Shown here piece after piece: positions 33,563 to 42,152 of a stretch of DNA of 64,000 nucleotides. Source of the stretch: Leclercia adecarboxylata. GTDB taxonomy: Bacteria > Pseudomonadota > Gammaproteobacteria > Enterobacterales > Enterobacteriaceae. A program made the position numbers and the translations under genes. The notes beneath the pieces were generated by a model, which was not told the origin of the DNA, did no database searches, and worked only from the letters and a program-made list of their open reading frames with translations. The number at the start of each line of letters is the position of its first letter. Positions within the stretch are counted from its first letter, which is position 1. Location of the stretch: NCBI GenBank assembly GCA_901472455.1, contig LR590464.1, forward strand, positions 4,092,001-4,156,000, written 5' to 3'.

Positions 33563-35074
33563 TTACTCACTCTCAGAAGTTTTTCCCGTTTCTTCGTGCC
33601 TGTCGGCGCTCTCTCCATTTCCGGACGGTACGGTTTCGTGCGTCGTCTCGCGGTTTTTCCCGCCTTCATCGCTCAGCCAGCGCATCAGTTCGTTAAGCAC
33701 AAGCGTTCTTCTGGCCCGGGTGACAGCCACGTACAGCAGGTTAGTCTCATCCTGCCGCTCATCCTCCGAAAGAAGCGGGTCGGTAATGTCAGTAAAATCC
33801 TCACTCAGCATTACCACCGGCCATTCCAGCCCTTTGCTGCGGTGTGCGGTTGAAACCGTGACCTGAGCGTCTTTCTCATGGGTTACCACCTGACGGCGCA
33901 TGATGGCCAGCTTTTGCGGTAGTGGGAAAAAGTCATCGAGCAGACGAATGGCCTGGTTCATCTCCACGTCCTGTGTGGCTTTTTGCTATTGAGCAGTATT
34001 CATCAAAATCCCCGATAGTCCCGGCTGAGGCGCGGGGACTGCATCTTTTCAGGCCATATCGGCGGAGAACCAGTACAGGTCTTCCAGCTCCTCTGTTTTG
34101 TAGCCTTCAATCCCCCCGACCCAGAAGACATTTTTCTCCATAAGGCTTGCCGTCAGGGCACTGCCGATCACGCCGGATACCGTCCGGCTCAGTACAGCAA
34201 TATGCTCAGCCCCTGCCGGAAGGCTGCTGACGACAGCATCCTGGCCCCCGTTACCTGTCACGCGCTTTTCCTCTCCGGCACGTTCAAGCAGGATGTTGGC
34301 CACACGCGCGACCTCAGGGCCAAACCGAAAACTCGCTGTCAGCCATAACCGGTCTGCCTGCGCCAGCTGCGGGGCACTCAGTGCATTATCTGCCCCGCGA
34401 AACCGGTATATCTGCTGGTAACGGTCGCCGACCAGAATGACCCGGCAGGGCTGATTCAGTACAAATGCACTGGTCACCGGATTGGCGTCCTGTGCCTCGT
34501 CGAAGAGGATGGTGTCCCAGCGTTTTGACAGGTCAGGATGAGAGAGCTGGAACAGTTTAAGGTAGGTGTCGTGCGTGACGGGAAAGACTGAATCAGTACG
34601 GCTCATTTCATACCAGAGGATTTGGATTGCCCCCAGAATTTTACCTGCATCGAGACCGTGGCGATCATCCTCAGACGGCAGATGTATCAGCCCCGGCTCG
34701 GGGTCAGCACTGCAGAGGAACATGTTCAGCCCGCTGAGCGCCAGCCGCGCCAGCGGCCAGTGGCGGGTATTGAGCTTTCTGGCCACATCCGTAATGCGCA
34801 GACTGGCTGTCAGCCGGTCACGGAAATGCCTGCCGAAACGGGCCCATGCAAGCTGATGCGACGTTTTACATTCTACGTTATAGGGGAATTTGCGTTCAGC
34901 CTCATCCCGCACAGCGCGATTATAGGCGAGGTAAAGCATCTTACTTTCCGGGTTGGCTTCAGCGTAGTTCACTAACGTAGAGGTTTTTCCTGTGCCTGCA
35001 AACGCATTTACCACAAGATGATTACCCTTCCATTCGATGATGGCGTTTTGTTCGGCTGTTGTTTTCCGGGTCAC
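33563..35074 (-). CDS. UvrD/Rep-type superfamily 1 helicase (apparent frameshifts in the middle)
   Basis: About 500 aa with all SF1 motifs: Walker A AFAGTGKTSTLVNYA, DEAQDANPVTSAF, GDRYQQIYRFRGADNAL, TASFRFGPEVARVAN, then VSTAHRSKGLEWPVVML and LLYVAVTRARRTLVLNEL. Three extra bases between 33985 and 34055 break the middle; together they restore the frame, giving EKMQSPRLSRDYRGFDEYC. The GTG at 35072-35074 follows GGGAGAACACC. It resembles helicases of conjugative-plasmid maintenance regions, perhaps acting on incoming single-stranded DNA (inference). Confidence 0.83.
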
Positions 35075-35165
35075 GGTGTTCTCCCGCAGCAGCTGATGTG
35101 AAAAAAACAGCCTGACAGCGGGAAGCGTTCACTACGATAAAAAACCAGATACCCTGCTTCAGAAA

Positions 35166-35190
35166 TAAAAAACGCTCCCGGCCGGGAGCG
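35166..35190 (-). terminator. Terminator between methylase-like gene and helicase
   Basis: The self-complementary CGCTCCCGGCCGGGAGCG (35173-35190) is followed on the minus strand by TTTTTTATTT. It ends transcripts of the methylase-like gene at 35202. Confidence 0.8.
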
Positions 35191-35201
35191 TGTAGATGTG
35201 A

Positions 35202-35885
35202 TTATGCCGCCTGAAAGTGCCGTGAACTCAGACGAACAGGCCAGCCGCCGAGATAATGCCCGGGTGTGTAAAGTATCCGGCGTCGTTCATTCACTAGGGT
35301 ATTGCCTACCACCACTTCGCCGGCAATCCCGCACAGGGACAGCTGTATGTATGCCATTCCGGCCGCAAGCGGATCGATATCTGTCGCGGAGACCCACAGA
35401 TACCGGTGCGGTGGCCACCCCGCTTTTCGCAGAACATCGGCAAATGCCAGTACCATGCAACCCGCACCGCACGCAGGTTCACTCAGGGTGATGAAGGGTT
35501 TGTCACGGAACAGCGCTTCAGTGTCGCCCAGCTGCATGGTCGCCATCATTCTGGCCACGTCCCAGGGCGTGAAAAACTGCCCCCTGTATTTATCACCCAG
35601 CTCCAGCTGCATGAAGACGCGGCCCAGGAAGTCCCCGGACGCGTCACCCAGCCCGTTAACAACGTGGGCCAGCAGCTGCGCCATGCGCGTGACGTCCTCC
35701 TTTTCGTATCCACCGACTATACGCAAATACTTCTGCTCCCGGGCTTCACTGAAGCAAAGCCGGTTTTCCAGCGCGATGACGCTGCAGCTGATGAAGTCTT
35801 CGAACACTTTAAACCGGTGATGATACCGGGCCGTCTGACTGAACAACTTAACAAAGGCTTTTTCGTGGTTAATCATGCCAGGCAT
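35202..35885 (-). CDS. N6-adenine methylase-like protein, plasmid type
   Basis: A 227-aa Rossmann-fold protein of the N-6 DNA methylase class: GQFFTPWDVARMM, the SAM motif variant SEPACGAGCMVLAFAD and ATDIDPLAAGMAYIQLSL. I find no NPPY/NPPF catalytic motif; after VVGNTLVNERRRILYTPGHY the protein ends. It may need a partner or be inactive. Similar short methylase-like proteins are common in IncF leading regions. The ATG at 35885 has GGAG 9 nt upstream, just downstream of a leader hairpin. Confidence 0.75.
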   Translation of the reverse strand: MPGMINHEKAFVKLFSQTARYHHRFKVFEDFISCSVIALENRLCFSEAREQKYLRIVGGYEKEDVTRMAQLLAHVVNGLGDASGDFLGRVFMQLELGDKYRGQFFTPWDVARMMATMQLGDTEALFRDKPFITLSEPACGAGCMVLAFADVLRKAGWPPHRYLWVSATDIDPLAAGMAYIQLSLCGIAGEVVVGNTLVNERRRILYTPGHYLGGWPVRLSSRHFQAA

Positions 35886-35900
35886 GCGTCTTCTCCATAA

Positions 35901-35945
35901 AAAAAGGGAACACGCACCCTGACCAGGGGACGTGTCCCCTGAAGG
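35901..35945 (-). promoter_or_regulatory. Leader element L1 (interleaved a-b-a'-b' stems)
   Basis: On the minus strand: CAGGGG (a), GGGGACACG (b), CCCCTG (a'), CGTGTTCCC (b') and TTTTTTT, then GGAG and the ATG of the methylase-like gene. The b/b' hairpin plus T-run is a terminator; a/a' would compete with it or form a pseudoknot. Confidence 0.65.
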
Positions 35946-35993
35946 TAAAAAGCCACGGCATTGCCGTGGCCGGGTTAACGGAGGAACAGGCTT

Positions 35994-36926
35994 TTACCCC
36001 CGGACCTCACGATAAGATGCTGCTTCCTGAGCAGGTAACGCTGGCTCATCGCTGACGAGATAAAGCACCTGACCGGGCTGAGACGCGCCGGCCGCACCTT
36101 TATGTCCGTCGACATGTTCGCCGCCGTCATAGCAGTCGTAACCGCTGAGCCCGCTCACGGGCTCGCTGTAGCTGTGACGCACCTCGCAGTCAAACACCGC
36201 AGAAATTTCCCCGACAACCTCACCTGACGGCGGGAACCAGGGCGTATCCATCTGCAGCGTAAGACTGTTTGGCGTATGGCGCTGCCATTTGACATTGTGC
36301 CCGGCCGGCCACTCCATGCCGTACTGCCGGCAGTAGAGGCTGGTTGTGGTCGACACACCGGACATCAGCCCACCGGCCCCGTTCAGCTCTGCAGCCAGAC
36401 GGGATGGTATAACGGCCAGCATGTCGCAGGGCTGGGAGCGTTCAGGATACTGGCTGAGCCGTTCCCAGGCAGCCGAAGCATCAGACTCCTCGCCGGCACT
36501 GACCAGACCAAACCAGTCGGTATATTGCCGGCCGGTCAGTTCTGCCATAACGTCACGGGCTGAGACGGGGATGTTTTCCCATTTCAGCGCACCCAGACCT
36601 GACTGGTGATACAGCCGGTCAACGGCCCGGATGGTTTCCGCATCAAGAACGGCATCCTTCAGCAACAATGCCAGCCAGTTTTCAAACGCCTGGTTGGCGG
36701 CGGTGGAAAGCCCTGTACCTGCACGGACCAGCCCCTGAAAGGGCGGATACGACGTGGTGCGCACCGGCTTGAGTATCCCCGCCGCGCCGGCCAGAAAAAG
36801 CTGTATGCTCTGCTGCACTGCGTGGCGGTGACGCGGTACGTCAGTTCCGTTTATCCACTGCAGCATGACATCGATGCAGACGGATTTACCGGTGATTTCC
36901 AGGCGGTTATGACACCATTCGGACAT
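35994..36926 (-). CDS. DUF1281 family plasmid protein
   Basis: 310 aa from MSEWCHNRLEITGKSVCIDV (ATG 36924-36926, preceded by GAGGAG). The N-terminal CHNRLEITG start, the internal LGALKWENIPV, and a C-terminal domain with YGMEWPAGHNVKWQ, MDTPWFPPSGEV and DCEVRHSYSEP are typical of the DUF1281/ferredoxin-like proteins of IncF-family plasmids. The function is unknown. The frame is open to 36962, but the leader element occupies that stretch. No frameshift is seen. Confidence 0.75.
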   Translation of the reverse strand: MSEWCHNRLEITGKSVCIDVMLQWINGTDVPRHRHAVQQSIQLFLAGAAGILKPVRTTSYPPFQGLVRAGTGLSTAANQAFENWLALLLKDAVLDAETIRAVDRLYHQSGLGALKWENIPVSARDVMAELTGRQYTDWFGLVSAGEESDASAAWERLSQYPERSQPCDMLAVIPSRLAAELNGAGGLMSGVSTTTSLYCRQYGMEWPAGHNVKWQRHTPNSLTLQMDTPWFPPSGEVVGEISAVFDCEVRHSYSEPVSGLSGYDCYDGGEHVDGHKGAAGASQPGQVLYLVSDEPALPAQEAASYREVRG

Positions 36927-36946
36927 AGTGAATACTCCTCTTTCAT

Positions 36947-36997
36947 AAAAAAAAGAGGACACAGCCCCGTGAGGAGCGGTGTCCTCACGGGACGGCG
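36947..36997 (-). promoter_or_regulatory. Leader element L2 (interleaved a-b-a'-b' stems)
   Basis: Minus strand: CCCGTGAGG (a), GAGGACAC (b), CCTCACGGG (a'), GTGTCCTC (b'), then eight T, GAGGAG and the DUF1281 ATG. Both stems are perfect; a and b overlap, so the two pairings are alternatives. Confidence 0.7.
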
Positions 36998-37031
36998 ACA
37001 GTTACGGAATAACCGTCACCGGATAAGTTAA

Positions 37032-38016
37032 TTACGCCGCCACAGCCTGACTTTCAGGCAGTGCCAGCAGATATTCCGACGCTTCCCGGGCATGCCGGCA
37101 GGCGCGGAACAGGCCTTTTTGTCAGATTTCAGCACCTTCAGCCAGTGGTCCACATAGCTGTCGTGCTGAACCTCACCGAACACCCCGAGCTGGGCACACA
37201 AAAACGCACTGCCCATTTCGGCGATGAGCTCCTCAAAGGCATACACCGGATCCCCGAACTTGCGGGATGAGGAGGTTATCCCCTCCCGGTTAAGTCGCTT
37301 CGCATGACCGGTACTGTGTACCAGCTCATGCAACAGCGTGGACCAGCAGTCCGCCTCCGTAAAAACTGCTCAGCCACCGGCATCACAATTTCATCCGTCA
37401 GCGGGCGGTAATAAGCCCGGTTCTGAGGCAGCATCCGGTGTTTAACCCCTGTGGCGTTAAACATCCGGATCACCCTGTTCATCACATCCGGACAGAGTAT
37501 GCCGTCCTCATCCACCGTCGGGGGTTGTTCAGGAGAAGCCGCAACCTCTGCCGGCAACCCCTCACACTGCTCAGCGTTGAACAGCTGCAGGGGTTTGAGC
37601 ATCGGCACGGTTTCCATCAGCGGTTTACCGTCACTGTCATAAAGGCGGTTGCCTTCGCGATCCTCCGCCTGCTTCGTCCAGTCCTTATAAACCACCGCCA
37701 GGGTGGCTTTCTCTCCCTTACACACCTGCCCGCCAGCCTGCTGCGCCTGCCGGTAAGTCATCCAGCGGTTATTGCGGAAACCCTGCTCTTCCGCTGACAT
37801 CCAGAGAAGCAGGACATTCACGCCGCTGTAGTGACGTCCGGTTGTGGCTTTCAGGGGCAGACCGGCCAGACCGCTGCCGGCAGCCGCGCGCCACGGCTTA
37901 CGCCTGGGCGCGACGCCGTTTTCCAGCGCGACAACAATGCGGTCGGTGATCTGGCGATAAAGGTCAGTCTGTTTTGCCGGACGGCGGGCCGCCTTGTGTG
38001 AAGTCGTTTTTTTCAT
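37032..38016 (-). CDS. ArdC-like antirestriction protein (two apparent frameshifts)
   Basis: About 328 aa after repair. The N-terminal single-stranded-DNA-binding domain (DUF1738) has TDLYRQITDRIVVALENGVA, KATTGRHYSGVNVLLLW and KGEKATLAVVYKDW. The C-terminal zincin-like domain has HELVHSTGHAKRLNRE and FEELIAEMGSAFLCAQLG. ArdC of IncW plasmids protects incoming DNA from restriction. A missing G near 37366 and a missing C near 37107 split the frame; the repaired end is LALPESQAVAA with the stop at 37032-37034. A leader element precedes it. Confidence 0.85.
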
Positions 38017-38035
38017 GAGATATACCTTTAATCAG

Positions 38036-38082
38036 AGGCATACCCCTGCGCCGGCGGGCGCAGAGATACGCCCGTCGACGGG
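38036..38082 (-). promoter_or_regulatory. Leader element L3 (interleaved stems)
   Basis: Minus strand: ACGGGCG (a) overlapping GGGCGTATC (b), then GCGCCCG (a') and GGGTATGCC (b', with G-T pairs), ending near the ardC-like start. There is no long T-run here, so this is the weakest terminator of the set. Confidence 0.5.
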
Positions 38083-38097
38083 AAATTCAGAAGTCAG

Positions 38098-38445
38098 TTA
38101 CCATGCGGCATAAAACCACAGGTATTCATGTTCAAAGTCAAAATCACTGAGCAGGCTTTCCAGCCTGTCACGCAGGGTGAAAACGTACTGCAGCCGGCGC
38201 TGAAGAAGCGGATTATCCTCAATACCCTCTGTAAATGTCGCAATCGCACAGTCCAGCCTCTCTTTCAGTTGCTGAATATGCTCGCGTGACAGTTCCAGAC
38301 AGGTCGCGTTTTCCACCTCACCGACATGCTTATCCACCCAGGTAATCAGTGAAAAATCGCGGCTCAGTTCACACACCGGATGATACGGTGCCGGTACTGC
38401 GACGATCTGCCGGTGCTGGCTGTAGAGAAAAATATCCAGTCCCAT
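38098..38445 (-). CDS. Hypothetical protein, plasmid maintenance block
   Basis: A 115-aa protein I do not recognise: MGLDIFLYSQHRQIVAVPAP at the start, a helical middle (LSREHIQQLKERLDCAIATF) and FDFEHEYLWFYAAW at the end. It is acidic and aromatic-rich at the C-terminus, without a signal peptide or membrane segment. GGAGG lies 7 nt before the ATG. It is followed by ardC and preceded by leader L4, which supports a real gene. Confidence 0.7.
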   Translation of the reverse strand: MGLDIFLYSQHRQIVAVPAPYHPVCELSRDFSLITWVDKHVGEVENATCLELSREHIQQLKERLDCAIATFTEGIEDNPLLQRRLQYVFTLRDRLESLLSDFDFEHEYLWFYAAW

Positions 38446-38465
38446 ACGGGCCTCCTTCGGTTCAG

Positions 38466-38508
38466 AAAGAGGCAGGAACCTTTCCGGCAGGAAAGTCCCT
38501 GCCGGGGT
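38466..38508 (-). promoter_or_regulatory. Leader element L4 (interleaved stems)
   Basis: Minus strand: CCGGCAGG (a) overlapping GGCAGGGACTTTCC (b), then CCTGCCGG (a') overlapping GGAAAGGTTCCTGCC (b'), then TCTTTCT. The a/a' stem is perfect over 8 bp. It lies between the DUF3085 stop and the start of the 115-aa gene. Confidence 0.65.
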
Positions 38509-38511
38509 GAA

Positions 38512-39113
38512 TTAACGTCCGGTTATTCGCAGCGCACCCTGCGGGGTCACCTGCGATAACCTGGCCTGCAGCCTGCCACAGGCGTTCAGAAAGGTTTGAT
38601 GATCTTCAGGCTTCGCCCGCTTACAGCTGATGAAGGCCGCCTGCGTCAGCAGACGCACGGCGTTTTCACGCCAGCGCAGAGTTCATCAGGCCCGACACAG
38701 GCACTGAAGTGACTAACTGCACTCGCCAGAAGCTGATCGGCCTTCTGGCGATACTGCGCCACTTTCACCCGGTCAGTCGCTGCGGTGAGCACCTGTATCT
38801 GTGTGTCGGTAATCAGGATCCTCAGGTCCGTCCTGCCGGACAGTACAGAGGTGGCGATCGCGTCGCTTATCGTCAGTGATTCAATGAAATCATCGCCGCC
38901 GGCAAGCAGGCGCGCCGTGTCGTACCAGTCCTCATTTTTCTGAGGGTGACACCCTGCGGCATACGCAATACGCGGCACCGGATCGTTGCCCTGCCAGGCA
39001 CCGGTGGCCGGCATCAGATAAACACCCTCATCCTTTGCCAGATGAAGCTGGCCTCCCTGCATGCGGGCGGTCAGCAGGACGTTCGTCAGGTCTTTATTGT
39101 CGAAAAAAAGCAT
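38512..39113 (-). CDS. DUF3085 domain protein (one apparent frameshift)
   Basis: About 200 aa from MLFFDNKDLTNVLLTARMQG. The DUF3085 core GGQLHLAKDEGVYLMPATG is followed by DPVPRIAYAAGCHPQKNEDW. The frame breaks near 38685 after GPDEL; on the other side WRENAVRLLTQAAFISCKRA continues to a TAA at 38512-38514, with no other start, so one indel explains both. It is common on enterobacterial plasmids; the function is unknown. The ATG at 39113 follows AGGAGAGCC. Confidence 0.7.
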
Positions 39114-39127
39114 GGGGCTCTCCTGTA

Positions 39128-39171
39128 AAAACGGGAGAGCCGCTCCGTCCGGAGTCATCTCTCCCGACGGG
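39128..39171 (-). promoter_or_regulatory. Leader element L5 (interleaved stems)
   Basis: Minus strand: CCCGTCGGG (a), GGGAGAG (b), CCGGACGGAG (a', pairing GACGG with CCGTC), CTCTCCC (b'), then GTTTTT and AGGAG before the DUF3085 ATG. Confidence 0.65.
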
Positions 39172-39187
39172 TTAAAGTCATTACTGT

Positions 39188-39835
39188 TTAAAACGAGTCA
39201 GATGTTTCCGCGACCCGCTTCAGTTCGTACAGATGGAATTCCGCCAGCACGAATGCGTTCCAGTCCTCATTGCTCAGCACCCGCTCACCACCGGAGAGCA
39301 GCTGCAGCAGCAGGGAATCAAACGCGCCCTCGCCTACCGGTGTTTTCAGTACCGGCTGAGGCGCGCTCAGCGTCGGTTGATCAGGCAGGCCGAGATGTTG
39401 TCCAATCCAGCGTAACGGTAACGCCCAGCTGCGACCCTCGTCTGAAGAATGTATCCGGAAGCTGTCCGGACACAGGTTATGCAGCAGGACCATCACAACA
39501 CGCGCAAAGAAATCGCAGGGCTGATGCTGAAAATCCAGCTCCTGGATACTCAGCGTATTGTGGCTGCGCTCCCGCTCAATGGTCATGTTGACCGGCCAGA
39601 AACAGCCGCCTGAATCGCCACAGAACGCCATGACATCAGCAACCGGAAACAGGTCAGCCGCGCGGTTAAGCGACGGCAGATACATATTTCCCGGACGCAG
39701 ACGCACCGGCAATTGCCAGAAGGTTTCTGTTACGGCCAGAACGAAAGCATGCCAGTGACGCAACGGAACCGTGCTGACGTGCTCGATGGTGTAGACAACC
39801 GACATGGAAGCCGGGGAAGAAGACAGGTCTTTCAT
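39188..39835 (-). CDS. Hypothetical protein, plasmid maintenance block
   Basis: A 215-aa protein without a recognised domain: MKDLSSSPASMSVVYTIEHV at the start, RHWHAFVLAVTETFWQLPVR, CDFFARVVMVLLHNLCPDSF and the C-terminal ERVLSNEDWNAFVLAEFHL. It is neutral and soluble in appearance. GGAGG precedes the ATG by 7 nt, right after leader L6. Its place in the evenly spaced minus-strand series supports expression; the function is unknown. Confidence 0.68.
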   Translation of the reverse strand: MKDLSSSPASMSVVYTIEHVSTVPLRHWHAFVLAVTETFWQLPVRLRPGNMYLPSLNRAADLFPVADVMAFCGDSGGCFWPVNMTIERERSHNTLSIQELDFQHQPCDFFARVVMVLLHNLCPDSFRIHSSDEGRSWALPLRWIGQHLGLPDQPTLSAPQPVLKTPVGEGAFDSLLLQLLSGGERVLSNEDWNAFVLAEFHLYELKRVAETSDSF

Positions 39836-39852
39836 TGATAAATCCTCCGCGA

Positions 39853-39903
39853 AGAAAAAAAAGGGGGATTTATCCCCCGGACGGGAGTAAATCCCCGTCA
39901 GGG
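39853..39903 (-). promoter_or_regulatory. Leader element L6 (interleaved stems)
   Basis: Minus strand: TGACGGGG (a), GGGGATTTA (b), CCCGTCCGGG (a'), TAAATCCCC (b', perfect), then eight T, CGGAGG and the ATG at 39835. Confidence 0.7.
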
Positions 39904-39920
39904 TGTGTTCTGTCTGCTGG

Positions 39921-40286
39921 TTACATCCGTTCGAGAGCCGCTATAGCCCGATCACACCGGGCATCCTGGATACCTTCATCCACGGCCTTCTCCCAGAAGG
40001 GCCGGTTAATTTCTTTTCCCAGCTCGTCCAGCGTGAAGAGCAGATTTTTAGACGTATCAGGCAAAGGCGGAATATCGCCTTCCCCAAGTAAAAAGACAAA
40101 CCAGCCATAAGCTGTGCCGGTCCCAATGATGGAATCTTCCAGAAACGTCAGTTCATTCGGTTCATCCCGGTCCGTGTGTAGATCGAGACGCTGAAATGCC
40201 CTGATGCTCAGGAGTTCACTCTCAAGCAGGCAAAGCCAGCTGAGCGTGTCCAGTGGAGTTTTAAGCGTATAAACGTCTGTGTGCAT
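39921..40286 (-). CDS. Hypothetical protein, plasmid maintenance block
   Basis: A 121-aa acidic protein: MHTDVYTLKTPLDTLSWLCL, then FQRLDLHTDRDEPNELTFLE, YGWFVFLLGEGDIPPLPD and LGKEINRPFWEKAVDEGIQD. No domain is recognised. GAGG lies 9 nt before the ATG. It sits between leaders L6 and L7. Confidence 0.66.
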   Translation of the reverse strand: MHTDVYTLKTPLDTLSWLCLLESELLSIRAFQRLDLHTDRDEPNELTFLEDSIIGTGTAYGWFVFLLGEGDIPPLPDTSKNLLFTLDELGKEINRPFWEKAVDEGIQDARCDRAIAALERM

Positions 40287-40303
40287 GGGTATATCCTCAG
40301 GTA

Positions 40304-40346
40304 AATAACGGGATATTCCCTCCGACGAGAGATATCCCCGTCAGGG
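40304..40346 (-). promoter_or_regulatory. Leader element L7 (interleaved stems)
   Basis: Minus strand: CTGACGGGG (a), GGGGATAT (b), CTCGTCGGAG (a', with G-T pairing), ATATCCC (b'), then GTTATTT and GAGG before the ATG at 40286. Confidence 0.6.
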
Positions 40347-40383
40347 TCCACAACATTTTACGGTCACGGCCTTCATCAGCCGA

Positions 40384-41033
40384 TCAGTTCAGTGCATATG
40401 AATCAGATTGCTCCTGATACACATATTCAGGATTAAAGCGGAGGCGTTGCAGCACAGCTAACGACAGTGGATCGGTGAGATTTATGCCAGAAACGGCCAC
40501 CCCATCCAGTATGTCGCCGGCCTTAACCCGGGAAGAATATCCGTAATACTGACACCAGACACAGAGTTCGGGGTCAGCCGGATCACAATCACCGAGCGGT
40601 GCGACAAAAACCTGTTCGCCACAGGAGACGTTATCTCTGAGGATTTTCGCCCCGGATGAAAACGCCACTTACGAGGCCATACTGAGCGGGACATACATCC
40701 CGTCGCGTCTCAAACATCGACAGAATACGGAAAGTGACATCGTGCAGTGCTTCAGTCATGAGAATGCCCTCCGGAAAGGAAACCGGCAGGCGGTGAAATA
40801 CATACTCAGCGCGGTGGCAACCTGTACGAACGGTAAGAAAGACGTTAACGCCCTGATCTTTGACAGAAGAGATATGCGCACGGACGGCATAATTGCCCGA
40901 GCCGTTGACATACCAGCTTGCTGTTGCGATGCAGATAAATGAAAGATTTCAATCTCCGGACAACTGCGTCAGCAGACTGCTGAAGCTGAGTAAGGAGATG
41001 TTCAGGGAAAACCGCAGAAGAGATGACAGACAT
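40384..41033 (-). CDS. Hypothetical protein, plasmid maintenance block (two apparent frameshifts)
   Basis: About 216 aa after repair. It starts MSVISSAVFPEHLLTQLQQS at 41033 (GGAG 8 nt upstream), shifts near 40945 to ATASWYVNGSGNYAVRAHIS and VFHRLPVSFPEGILMTEALH, then shifts near 40650 (extra base in a G/C run) to DNVSCGEQVFVAPLGDCDPA and ends SDSYALN. The cysteines in CDPADPELCVWC could bind metal. The middle frame alone has an ATG at 40759, so two shorter proteins remain possible. No family is recognised. Confidence 0.55.
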
Positions 41034-41046
41034 TGTGTTTCTCCAT

Positions 41047-41092
41047 AAAAAAAGGAAACACCTGCCCGACCGGGAAGTGTTTCCCGTCGGGG
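41047..41092 (-). promoter_or_regulatory. Leader element L8 (interleaved stems)
   Basis: Minus strand: CCCGAC (a), GGAAACAC (b), GTCGGG (a'), GTGTTTCC (b'), then TTTTTTT, GGAG and the ATG at 41033. Both stems are perfect. It is the cleanest example of the a-b-a'-b' layout. Confidence 0.7.
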
Positions 41093-41149
41093 AGTCAGAA
41101 AAGACAACATTCTGACTGTCTGGTTAGTACAGAAGGAACCTTTATCGTC

Positions 41150-41300
41150 GCGTCATAGTGCGCTTACATTGACGATATCTGCTCTCAAAGGTGTGCAGAT
41201 TTACCAAAGTTTGCTCCCTTTCAGGTTGCAGGAGCTTTTTTGTAGCCACCCGAAGGCGATTCTCACAGGCTACTGAACCATTGGTGGTTGCAAAAGCAAC
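41150..41300 (+). repeat. Structured repeat element, copy A
   Basis: It opens with GCGTCATAGTGCGCTT and a hairpin ATCTGC...GCAGAT (41179-41202). Then comes one unit: stem GTAGCC (41242-41247) with GGCTAC (41268-41273), loop ACCCGAAGGCG...TCACA, CATTGGTGG, and a second stem GTTGC/GCAAC. Copy B at 43692-43938 is in the same orientation with two such units. No gene is seen in 41093-41466. Confidence 0.75.
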
Positions 41301-41466
41301 GTATAAGCCTGTTCATTTTCAGAGCAAATGGAGCTTATGTCAACTGTGGTATCAAATGGGTATACCTATTAAATACTACCCAATTTATTGATAGAATATA
41401 AATAAGTTACCATTCATATGATACCAATTGGAATGTGACTATTTTAATGTTACTGCCGGAGGGACT

Positions 41467-42085
41467 TTGTTTATATTTGGATATCTTCGTGCTTCAACAC
41501 AAGAACAGGATGCGTTGCGTGCAAAAGCGAGGCTCAAGGACTTTGCTCAACAACACAATCATCGCATAGCTGGTTGGTATGTTGAAAATGCTTCAGGTGC
41601 AGCATTGCATCGACCGGAACTGATGAGACTGCTTCAGGATGCAGAGCCAGGAGATGCGATAGTTATAGAACAAGTAGATCGGCTTTCACGTTTGGATGAT
41701 AACGGCTGGGAGTCTTTAAAAAAGATGATTCATGAGAAATCGCTTTCAATAATAAGCCTTGATCTGCCTACAAGTCATATTGCGCTATCCAGCTCCTCAG
41801 CTGATGACTTTACCCGTAGTATGCTCCGGGCAGTGAATAATATGATGCTGGATATGTTAGCCGCAATTGCTCGTAAAGATTATGAAGATCGCCGCAGAAG
41901 GCAGATGGAGGGGATTACAAGCGCCAGGGGAGAAGGGAAAATACAGGGGAAGGCTGGCAGACAAGGAAAAACATGAATTAATAAGAACTCTCCGCAAGAA
42001 AAACGGAAAGTCAATAAACGAAACGGCAAGGCTCGCTGGCGTATCACGCATGACCGTTATTAGAGCATGTAAGAATAAAGATTGA
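41467..42085 (+). CDS. Serine recombinase (invertase/resolvase), one apparent frameshift
   Basis: About 205 aa. Catalytic Ser is in FIFGYLRASTQEQDALR, then QVDRLSRLDDNGW and RKDYEDRRRRQMEGI. The C-terminal helix-turn-helix is KSINETARLAGVSRMTVIRA. One indel near 41940 separates catalytic and DNA-binding parts; repaired it is full length for the Hin/Pin/Tn3-resolvase class. I chose TTG at 41467 because GGAGGG lies just upstream; an in-frame TTG at 41428 has no such site. Its substrate site is unknown; the flanking structured repeats are candidates. Confidence 0.8.
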
Positions 42086-42152
42086 TTTTGAATAAGCCAC
42101 AGCCCTGATTGTGCTGTGGCGTTACATCCTAAAAATTGAAGTGTAAAAACGT

